Shown in pieces: positions 35,001-40,843 of a stretch of DNA of 64,000 bases. The position numbers were made by a program, and so were the translations under genes. The first letter of the stretch is position 1. The number at the start of each line of letters is the position of its first letter. Source of the stretch: CAYZXL01 sp964482435. Its GTDB lineage: Bacteria > Auribacterota > JABMQX01. Location: positions 1-64,000 of the forward strand of contig CAYZXL010000008.1 in the NCBI GenBank assembly GCA_964482435.1, read 5' to 3'. The notes under the pieces were generated by a model. It was given only the letters and a program-made list of their open reading frames with translations, was not told the origin of the DNA and made no database searches.

Positions 35001-36162
35001 GCCCGACGACGAATTCTGTCGCATAGCCCCCTGGCGCAATCGCGTCAAGAATGAGAGACTTGCCCTTGATGCGAAATGAAAAGGAGTACGGGAGCTTCGC
35101 CGTTCCCGTTTCCAGGAGCCATTCGGTCGTCAGAACACCGTCGTGAAGCTCTTTTGAGACAAGCTGGTGCTGAGTGTCCGCATCGTCGGGGCCGAAGCTT
35201 CGCCCGGCAGGCTCGAACTTGATCCCGCCGCCAACCATCGGCCTGAACGTGAGCTCTCCGTTGCAGATGACCTCCAGTTCGCTCAGCGTCCCCGTTTTCG
35301 GGCAATAAGCATACTCAATTTTGCAGTCGCTGCCGAGGTATCGGAAAACGTAGGTGCTCTCGGTCTCCTCAACTTCGTTGGTGTACTCGTGGTTGACGGA
35401 CGGGAGGATTGTGCCTTCGGTCGTCGGAAAAGGAAGTTTTTCCGCCCTCTCTTTGAAGACCAGCGGCTTCAGTTGTTCGTTGTAGAAGCTCAACGAATCA
35501 AGATAGATTGTCCTCGGCTCTTTATCTGCGCACGGCGACAAAACGATACCTGCGAATTGCGCTGGGAAATCAATTTTCCCGTCTGCGCTGCTTGAGTAAT
35601 TAGGCGACCAGGAGCCTTTCCCCGCGAGAGTCCGGTGCACGAAAAACCAGTACTGCGCATCAATCACCCCCATGTTCACCTCGTGCATCTCACCTCCCGC
35701 GTCGAGGATTCGGACGAAGAGGCTCGCCCTCGTCAAAGACGGATAATGAACCCACGCCCAGTTGTCGCCGTAGAGCCATAGGTTCACGGCGTTGAATTCG
35801 CCTGGTATCTCGACCGGTTCGGGGGGGGAAATCTCCACGCGGCCGTTCTTCGTTTCCCCGGAATAAGTGATCCTGGCAACGAACTCTCCCCACATCTGCT
35901 GCTCGCGCGACCGGCTAAGCGTCGCTTTGCCGCCGTCGTAGCCCTTGACATCCCAGCCCGAAAGGTCCTCGAAGTCCGCAAGGGGCACTCGCTCTTCGCT
36001 GCGCCGTGCCATCTCGTACGGTCTCTCTCCCACTTTTTCATCGGGAGGCGGCTCATTGACCGCAGCAGCCGTGAAAGTCGGCTCGGTCTCCGCGTTGACC
36101 AGCACGCCGGAGCCGAACAGGAGAATCGTGCACGGAATTAAGCAAATAGGCTTTGCTCTCAT
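32008..36162 (-). CDS. Giant secreted glycosidase-like multidomain protein
   Basis: 1384 residues with a Sec signal (MRAKPICLIPCTILLFGSGV), GAGGTG upstream of the ATG. Order of parts: a beta-sandwich carbohydrate-binding-like region (~55-225; WLYGDNWAWVHYPSLTRASL); an all-beta domain (~245-470) like those preceding the barrel in GH31/36/101-type enzymes; a barrel-like region (~490-800; CKKYKAYGIDWFMANHHEVV, FGLYTNYSDYAPVNENWDED, SAGYCDVHTALIPWDRTDYD); beta domains (~830-1000); Ig-like repeats (~1010-1240; EFPVRATVWNFSRPELTDVS); and a C-terminal NPCBM-like module (~1260-1384; YTFGRFEIDLPGEPALLKFS). The catalytic residues cannot be named with confidence; Asp of GYCDVHTA and Glu of FSEGRMHW are candidates. 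It likely degrades or binds a complex polysaccharide outside the cell. Confidence 0.75.
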   Translation of the reverse strand: MRAKPICLIPCTILLFGSGVLVNAETEPTFTAAAVNEPPPDEKVGERPYEMARRSEERVPLADFEDLSGWDVKGYDGGKATLSRSREQQMWGEFVARITYSGETKNGRVEISPPEPVEIPGEFNAVNLWLYGDNWAWVHYPSLTRASLFVRILDAGGEMHEVNMGVIDAQYWFFVHRTLAGKGSWSPNYSSSADGKIDFPAQFAGIVLSPCADKEPRTIYLDSLSFYNEQLKPLVFKERAEKLPFPTTEGTILPSVNHEYTNEVEETESTYVFRYLGSDCKIEYAYCPKTGTLSELEVICNGELTFRPMVGGGIKFEPAGRSFGPDDADTQHQLVSKELHDGVLTTEWLLETGTAKLPYSFSFRIKGKSLILDAIAPGGYATEFVVGRTEGLPNPKLIRVPYLTFGWDEPRVLSSSRVFVFGLLDWYNSDASRLYARCRIVSDRSANFNGGSQYIQKTDGQRNALRERFFLTVSPDFHEVLPNIPNPPSPVREIAGHYLWRNIGQIQPELCKKYKAYGIDWFMANHHEVVWRDGGESFTLRLNSAPKNVGDEKLKEYSELLRTLGFRFGLYTNYSDYAPVNENWDEDKVSRLPNGDWQRAWPRNYALKPSYAREFEEWYAPRIHEKFGTSAGYCDVHTALIPWDRTDYDARVPGAGMFRSVFESFGELLFKETTFHDGPVFSEGRMHWLYAGLADGNYAQIVSRAPWKEPLLVDFDLLKIHPLETDFGMGMPSMFYEGSSEWMKDRDFHSSFFDRFVAATIAYGHIGYLTDEWGFAGTLKSYFLLQQLQRRYATDAVAEIKYERDGKLLSTSEALASDAHKDGRLFMRYAGGLTLFVNYNESSDWPIRADGQSHVLPPFGFHAADGKGFVEYSKMVGKTRVEFVNSPEYLYVDTRGEFVKLPEISARGALAIKKEAERLWWVIPATRCDDFCIYTKTLMPGIDVSEVRVTAVAENGDELERIEPRLARGGLSFSQMPNAIKYRVEFVEEPEKSVPGFQLSLKSDEWEIGAGEEFPVRATVWNFSRPELTDVSLRLALEGESASAVEKQIKTPVPRQSGVSADFIFKMPTDATSEDRIWVRGEARGIVEGKEAAASAWLDFHPAPAMEMNVLPRGGVQARPGEKALFRVEVVSHLRWDFTSTIEVAWDSAPGKLLAEHTILLKRGKPAELPFAVLVPDKEEVRELTITVNTGNVPYRKKVWLNTRVVPEPTRLLSNLAPEPMWGYCLRGHEEVPGDRSSGATFDFGENSCGGVTKQGFFAHPPYLGGVGYTFGRFEIDLPGEPALLKFSVGLRDGSTSQDGAVFRITASAEGQSEKLLFEKHWQKTEWSDESADLAEFAGKKTTLKLITDVGPNDNSHSDWACWGDARIVPTGKRMSLEFLEQKP

Positions 36163-36283
36163 GGCTGCACCTCAGCTCAGAAACTGGTGTTTTCCGCTCA
36201 ATGGACACAGCGTTTCGCTTTACGGGATTCGAGCAGACACCTTTGTCGAGAAAGGCAGGAGATTGCCCCGCGGCATCGGATTG

Positions 36284-36871
36284 TCATGGCTGAATCTTCG
36301 TCCCGAGGAGCTCGAGAAACTTTCGCATCCATTCAGGGTGGGCGGGCCATGCTGGCGCCGTGACGAGGTTTCCGTCAACATAGGCGTTGGAGAAAGTCTC
36401 GTTGACCTCGCCCCATGTTGCACCGGCTCGGAGAATTTCCGGCTTTACAGCTGGGTATGCCGTACAGAGCTTGCCCTCAAGAGTTCCTGCCGCTGCAAGC
36501 AATTGTTGCCCGTGGCAGATGGAGGCGATCGGCTTGTTCGCTTTCGCAAAATGCTGAACAATGGACAGGACCTTCCCGTCGAGACGAAGGTATTCGGGGG
36601 CTCGCCCGCCGGGGATGACAAGGGCATCGTAGTCTTTCGGGTTTATGTCGTCGAAAGTCGCATTGAGCAAGAAATTGTGTCCGGGCTTCTCGGTGTAGGT
36701 CTGGTCGCCTTCAAAATCGTGGACGGCGGTTCTAACCTTCTCGCCCGCTTTCTTCCCGGGGCATATCGCATGAACGGTGTGTCCCGCCATGCTCAGCATC
36801 TGAAACGGAACCATCGCCTCATAATCTTCGACGAAATCTCCGACAAGCATGAGGATTTTCTTCGCAGCCAT
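36284..36871 (-). CDS. DJ-1/PfpI family protein
   Basis: 195 residues from the ATG at 36871 with GGAGGGTAAGGA upstream; a longer frame from 36913 lacks a site. KKILMLVGDFVEDYEAMVPF is the family start with the conserved Glu/Asp pair, DYDALVIPGGRAPEYLR the central strand-loop, and IASICHGQQLLAAAGTLEGK the nucleophile elbow with Cys in ICHG. Family roles include deglycase/glyoxalase III, cysteine protease (PfpI) and chaperone activities; the sequence does not separate them. The His two residues after Cys (CHG) fits PfpI/YhbO-type members. Cytosolic. It stands between the giant secreted protein and the tRNA gene on the same strand without close coupling. Confidence 0.88.
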   Translation of the reverse strand: MAAKKILMLVGDFVEDYEAMVPFQMLSMAGHTVHAICPGKKAGEKVRTAVHDFEGDQTYTEKPGHNFLLNATFDDINPKDYDALVIPGGRAPEYLRLDGKVLSIVQHFAKANKPIASICHGQQLLAAAGTLEGKLCTAYPAVKPEILRAGATWGEVNETFSNAYVDGNLVTAPAWPAHPEWMRKFLELLGTKIQP

Positions 36872-36988
36872 AGTCCTTACCCTCCCTCTTTCATCGTCGA
36901 GCACATTTACCACGTCACGGCAAACTTGGAACCGCCCCGCCCTGAAATTGCCTTCCTCCTGTCAAGGTCGGCAAGAAAACGAGTTCAG

Positions 36989-37075
36989 CGGAGAGGGTGG
37001 GATTCGAACCCACGTCCCGCTTTCGCGAGAACACGATTTCCAGTCGTGTTCCTTCGGCCTCTCGGACACCTCTCC
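36989..37075 (-). tRNA. tRNA-Ser (GGA anticodon)
   Basis: An 87-base class II tRNA on the minus strand. Acceptor stem GGAGAGG/CCTCTCC, D-arm TCCGAGAGGCCGAAGGA, anticodon stem-loop CACGACTGGAAATCGTG with GGA at the tip, a long variable arm (TCTCGCGAAAGCGGGA) and the T-arm GTGGGTTCGAATCCCAC. Discriminator base is G. CCA is not encoded (the genome continues CTGAAC), so it must be added after transcription. It reads UCC and, by wobble, UCU serine codons. Confidence 0.95.
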
Positions 37076-37099
37076 GAAAGTCAATTCCGGCGATCAACC

Positions 37100-38143
37100 T
37101 CATTGAATGCCAGGCGTAGCCGCCATGAACCGGCGATCCCAGGGGCACTGAGGGTCCTCGTCAAGGTAATCGTCCTTGAGTGCATACGCTATTGCGCGAC
37201 AGCCGCCGCATCGCCATCTATATTCACACGAGCCGCATCTGCCCTTTAGCCTGTCGCGATGACGCAGGTTCTGCATGACAGGGTGGTTCCAGACTTTTAT
37301 TATATCATCATTCAGTATGTTGCCGATGACAACGGGCAGTCTCCGACAAGGATAAACAGACCCATCGCTGTCTATCGCTAATCCGTGGTAACCTGCGGCG
37401 CACCCCGAAATGGCTCGTCCCTCTCTCACGACATGCCTCGGAAGGAAAAATCCAACCCACGTTGGGTCACGGAAGGCTATCGCGATTCTCGGTGTCCGGT
37501 GTCGAAATATCCTGGACATAGCTTCGAGCCAGCCAGCCCCTGTCAGTAAATGGCTCGCCAACCCCTTGGCCCGGCCACGGGGCACGAGGCGCGAAAAAAA
37601 CAATCTCGCCGAGAGGGTCTTGCCCAATTTGCATACGGACGCTATCTCGTCGCAATTCAGTCTGCTCAGAGTTGTGCTAACGGTCAGCTGAACTCCCGAC
37701 CTGACAAGCAACTCCGCAGAGGCCCAGGCCTTCCGGAAAGACCCTTCGCCACGAATGGCATCGTGGGTTTCCTCATTGCCTTCCAGGCTTATCTGAACTT
37801 CGGCGAGCCCGAGACGTTTGAGTTCTGCAACGCTGGCTCTCGAAAACAGGGACCCGTTGCTCAATATTCGGTATCTAATCCCCTGCCCGCGAAGGATAGC
37901 CAGGAAAGGTCTCAGACCGGGTGCGGCAAGGGGCTCGCCGCCGGTTATTTCGATTCTGCCCGATGGGCGGTTGAGGTATCCGAGAAGCTTGTTGTATTGC
38001 TCGAGGAGCAAGCCAAATGCCTCGGGAGGGAACTCGCGGCCGCGGTCCTCCTGCCGGTAACAATGAAGGCAATGGGAATTGCACCTGTCTGTGATCGAAA
38101 GCTGGAGAAAGAACGGACCCGTGGCTAAAAGTGTTTGTGACAC
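37100..38143 (-). CDS. Radical SAM/SPASM enzyme
   Basis: 347 residues, GTG start at 38143 with AAAGGA inside the end of the preceding gene. SITDRCNSHCLHCYRQ is the CxxxCxxC site for the SAM-cleaving [4Fe-4S] cluster, GRIEITGGEPL the GGE motif binding SAM, and LAEVQISLEGNEETHDAIRG the later strand. The C-terminal ~100 residues have SPASM-type cysteines: SGCAAGYHGLAIDSDGSVYP with CRR, then CGSCEYRWRCGGCRA and DPQCPW, enough for auxiliary Fe-S clusters. SPASM proteins modify peptides or proteins (thioether or other crosslinks, anaerobic sulfatase maturation). The gene ends a three-gene strand-sharing cluster whose first product has a CGG-repeated tail, a possible substrate. No sulfatase lies nearby. 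Confidence 0.9.
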   Translation of the reverse strand: MSQTLLATGPFFLQLSITDRCNSHCLHCYRQEDRGREFPPEAFGLLLEQYNKLLGYLNRPSGRIEITGGEPLAAPGLRPFLAILRGQGIRYRILSNGSLFSRASVAELKRLGLAEVQISLEGNEETHDAIRGEGSFRKAWASAELLVRSGVQLTVSTTLSRLNCDEIASVCKLGKTLSARLFFSRLVPRGRAKGLASHLLTGAGWLEAMSRIFRHRTPRIAIAFRDPTWVGFFLPRHVVREGRAISGCAAGYHGLAIDSDGSVYPCRRLPVVIGNILNDDIIKVWNHPVMQNLRHRDRLKGRCGSCEYRWRCGGCRAIAYALKDDYLDEDPQCPWDRRFMAATPGIQ

Positions 38144-38148
38144 GAATG

Positions 38149-38874
38149 CTATCCTTTCGCGAGCAAGTCCACCGCCGATATGGTTTTGTCGAGAACGGTG
38201 AGGAATGTGGTGCAGGCGGAGTCCGTCTCGGTAACATCGGATTTTTCGCGGTACCTTGTTCTTACGTCAATCAGCCTCTGCACCAGCTCCTTATCCACGC
38301 GGAGGAGGTCCAACGTGCGACCGATTGCGTCGGCCGCTTTGGGGTCAATGCCGAACAAGTACGCCACTGCTTTCAGTATGCTCAAGTAAAGGGGAAGGAG
38401 CGCTGAGAACCTGCGAGCAATCACGACGTTATCGTCAGCCGCAAGGACTGTCACCCTTCGCATCTTCAGGACGAGGTTCTGAAGCTCCTGTCGGCACCTG
38501 AACTTTACGTGAGGCTTCCCCACAGAGAGGTCTTTAAGCAAGTCATCCCCATCAAGAATCCTGTAACAGCTTTTTATCTCCAGCACCTTGACGGGGAACA
38601 CCTCGCTAAACCGAGGAAGTTCTTGTTCGCTCAAGACTATGGGAGAGATGAGGAGACGAGTCCCGGATTTACTGATGATCGAATTGAGTTGCTTCAACCG
38701 GTCCATAGTGAGGCTGTCGGCGACGATAAGGATGTTAACGTCGGAAGAGGCAGCGTTGAAACCGCCGCGAACCAGGCTGCCGAAAACAGCCATCATCCGC
38801 AGCCCGCCCGCAAAAGCGGTTCTAATGCTCGACGCCAAGCCGCGAAGCTCTGAGTTCACGGCGTCAAGTGTCAT
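38149..38874 (-). CDS. Nucleotidyltransferase-fold protein, degenerate active site
   Basis: 241 residues from the ATG at 38874 (MTLDAVNSELRGLASSIRTA). The open frame extends further upstream, but that part merely reads the CGG-repeat of the neighbouring gene in another frame (MWRMWRVWRM). Residues ~25-50, MMAVFGSLVRGGFNAASSDV followed by NILIV, match the GS-x10-DxD core of the pol-beta/MNT nucleotidyltransferase fold, but the second Asp is Asn, so catalysis is doubtful. The C-terminal half is helical (RRFSALLPLYLSILKAVAYL), like HEPN-type or substrate-binding helices. It lies 41 bp after the CGG-tail membrane protein and 5 bp before the radical SAM gene, so all three are probably one operon. 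Role unknown; a partner or regulator of the modification step is a guess. Confidence 0.72.
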   Translation of the reverse strand: MTLDAVNSELRGLASSIRTAFAGGLRMMAVFGSLVRGGFNAASSDVNILIVADSLTMDRLKQLNSIISKSGTRLLISPIVLSEQELPRFSEVFPVKVLEIKSCYRILDGDDLLKDLSVGKPHVKFRCRQELQNLVLKMRRVTVLAADDNVVIARRFSALLPLYLSILKAVAYLFGIDPKAADAIGRTLDLLRVDKELVQRLIDVRTRYREKSDVTETDSACTTFLTVLDKTISAVDLLAKG

Positions 38875-38915
38875 CGTTTCTCGTTCACGCGAAAATGGCA
38901 TTCTTCGTTTGAATA

Positions 38916-39821
38916 TCATCCTCCGCACCCTCCGCATCCTCCACACCCTCCACATCCTCCACATGCGCCTCCCTTTGGCATCAGAAGCTTCTCGAGGCGC
39001 GCCAGTTCCGTCCCCTTCAACACTGAAAGACCGGTCAGCGCGACGCTAAACTCCTCAAGAAGACGTTCCTCGCTGCCAGCAAATTTGAAGGAACCGGTTG
39101 CATAACTAAACCTGCTTTGGGCATCCCTCAGAGCTTGCTTCCCGGCCTCGCTCAAACGACCAGGCTCTGCAATCGAAGCTGCGGCGAACACACCGCCCAC
39201 GAGACACGCGACCAGGAATCCCACGTTAGGACGCCCCGCGATGAAAGCTCCTATCAACCTCGCAACCCCTGGTGCAGCTATCGCCAAAATAGCCAGTCCT
39301 CGGAGCGTCTTCTGCTTTGCTGTAAGAGGCCCGGAGGGCAAAAAACCATACTCGTGAAATCTCTCCATGTAGGACTCGCAGTAAGGCTCTACTCTGTCCT
39401 GAAGGGCTTTATCGTCCGGCAGCCCTGGACCCCGCGGTCCGTAGGACTTAATGTAATTCAGAACTGCCCGTTCAATCTCTGCGAGATTTTTTTGGTCTTT
39501 GAGCACATCGGCCACTTCCAGCCGCTCTGAGGTTGTGAGACCGAAGAGCTTGCGAGTTTGGAGTTTCAGGTAACCCATCCGAAATAGTCTATAGATGGCC
39601 GTCTCCGACACGGCCTTGCAACCACCCCTTAAGAAAGCAGCCTCGTACAGGTCGGGCATGAAGACAGGGGACGGCTTGGAAGGTTTCTCACGTGCCTCTC
39701 CCGTCTTGGTGATGCTAAGCTTCATCAGCCACGTGACAAGGAGAGCCACTAAAATATACGGCACGTACACCGCCAGGAATTCCGGCCCTTCTAATTGCGG
39801 AAAGAACGGGTTTGGTCCCAT
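38916..39821 (-). CDS. TIGR04222-like membrane protein with Cys-Gly-Gly repeat tail
   Basis: 301 residues. PEFLAVYVPYILVALLVTWL (~13-34) is the first membrane span; LYEAAFLRGGCKAVSETAIY follows in the cytosol; two further spans lie at ~170-215 (LRGLAILAIAAPGVARLIGA; VGFLVACLVGGVFAAASIAE). Then come a helical stretch and a C-terminus GGACGGCGGCGGCGGCGG ending directly at the stop: five Cys residues spaced by Gly-Gly. From memory, this order (GPEFL start, YEAAYLxGG, GxARxxxG.RPVGFL, Gly/Cys-rich end) is that of TIGR04222 proteins, whose tails are suspected targets of peptide-modifying enzymes. The tail codons vary between TGT and TGC and GGA and GGG, so the peptide pattern is maintained, not simple DNA slippage. 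The radical SAM/SPASM enzyme is encoded two genes downstream. Confidence 0.82.
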   Translation of the reverse strand: MGPNPFFPQLEGPEFLAVYVPYILVALLVTWLMKLSITKTGEAREKPSKPSPVFMPDLYEAAFLRGGCKAVSETAIYRLFRMGYLKLQTRKLFGLTTSERLEVADVLKDQKNLAEIERAVLNYIKSYGPRGPGLPDDKALQDRVEPYCESYMERFHEYGFLPSGPLTAKQKTLRGLAILAIAAPGVARLIGAFIAGRPNVGFLVACLVGGVFAAASIAEPGRLSEAGKQALRDAQSRFSYATGSFKFAGSEERLLEEFSVALTGLSVLKGTELARLEKLLMPKGGACGGCGGCGGCGGCGG

Positions 39822-39878
39822 GGAGCAGTCTTTCTGGAATGAGAAAAACTGAACTTGAGTCGCGTCTCTTTGGGGACA

Positions 39879-40127
39879 TCAGGCGTTCTCAGGTGGGGTC
39901 TCCAGGTCAGCGATGACTGCCCTGGCTTTGTCCAAATCATCCTTGAAAACTCGGATCTCGCCCCACCAGCCTTCCGACCATATCTGTGAAATCCCGTCGA
40001 GGGCTCTGTCGTGAAACGAGACAACCTGGGCTTCTATTCCGGCCCCCGCGAGAAAGTCCCTTATCCGGATCGCCTCTATCTCGTCCAGGACCTTCTTCAG
40101 CAGAACAACCTTCTTTCTGTTATCCAC
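39879..40127 (-). CDS. DUF2007-like small protein
   Basis: 82 residues from a GTG at 40127 (AAAGGG six bases upstream), which begins just before the conserved strand; a TTG eleven codons earlier is an alternative. RKKVVLLKKVLDEIEAIRIR, then LAGAGIEAQVVSFHDRAL, WGEIRVFKDDLDKARAVIAD follow the DUF2007 (putative signal-transducing) pattern: a ferredoxin-like beta-alpha-beta unit in which 'LxxxGIxA' and 'V...DxxxAxxxL' are conserved. Function of the family is unknown. It is 57 bp upstream of the CGG-tail membrane protein on the same strand and may lead its operon. No membrane segment. Confidence 0.72.
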   Translation of the reverse strand: MDNRKKVVLLKKVLDEIEAIRIRDFLAGAGIEAQVVSFHDRALDGISQIWSEGWWGEIRVFKDDLDKARAVIADLETPPENA

Positions 40128-40843
40128 GCAAAACCCTTTCGCTGTCGGTTCAGCGCCCAATCGCGCCTTCCGCGGTCAGCGGGTTGGCGGTCTCGCCAAA
40201 CCTCTTCCGTCAGACCGGTCGCTCATGCCACAGGACCGCTCGGTCTGCCCACCCACTGCACCACTCGCTTGAGATTAAAGCAGAGCACCGCACCTGTCAA
40301 TTTGAATCTCCACTGAGTTGGCGGACTCACCGCAGAGAGCCCGGACAGCGCAGAGAATGAAGAGCACACCGGGGGCGCCCTCTGCGATCTCAGCGGACTC
40401 TGCCCCGAAAATAAGCGCTACGCGGCGAGCAGGCAGGACTCTCGCAAAGCCGCCAAGGACGCAAAGGGTCAGGCGCCATGAATTCCTGGCGTCTTAGCGT
40501 CATGGCGAGAAAAAAGACGGTTGATAGAAGGATTTTCATGGTCTCCGGGTGAACGAAGTTCATGAAAGACTGCGGTTCCATCTCTCGGCCTGTGCCATAT
40601 TGTTCCTGCTGTTAGGCAGGGACTCTGCCGACCAGAAGTGAGGAGTCACGCTGGTTGACAGGCTGCTTCTCGTTGTCAAGTCGTAATGAGGCCACCGCTT
40701 GATTTCCATTCCGGCGAAGGGCGGCCCAAATTTGCGCTTGAAGAGGGAAAGGACGTTTGGTATTTATGAAAGGTCGAAAGGGCAGCATTTACACGACAAT
40801 CACACAGGAGGATTAGTTTCTACCTGAGCATAGAAAGAGCGAG
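40128..40843. other. 0.7-kb noncoding stretch with repeats
   Basis: No gene seen. It contains CTCTGCG/CGCAGAG-type repeats (40323-40395), a GCGTCTTAGCG stretch with CGCAAAG pieces (40437-40510), and the dispersed 43-bp repeat (40530-40572). A TTGACA at 40655-40660 has no matching -10 box at the right distance. The last bases lead into the EF-G-like gene. Confidence 0.6.
40530..40572 (+). repeat. Dispersed 43-44 bp repeat, copy 2
   Basis: Copy of 1342-1385, differing at about five positions. The flanking DNA on the left of both copies also carries TTTGCG/CGCAAAG-rich sequence, in different orientation. Confidence 0.75.

Noticed and set aside
38875..38964. Upstream extension of the nucleotidyltransferase (MWRMWRVWRM...)
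   Set aside because: This is merely the CGG-repeat DNA of the neighbouring gene read in another frame.
40655..40660. TTGACA as promoter of the EF-G-like gene
   Set aside because: No acceptable -10 hexamer 16-18 bases downstream.
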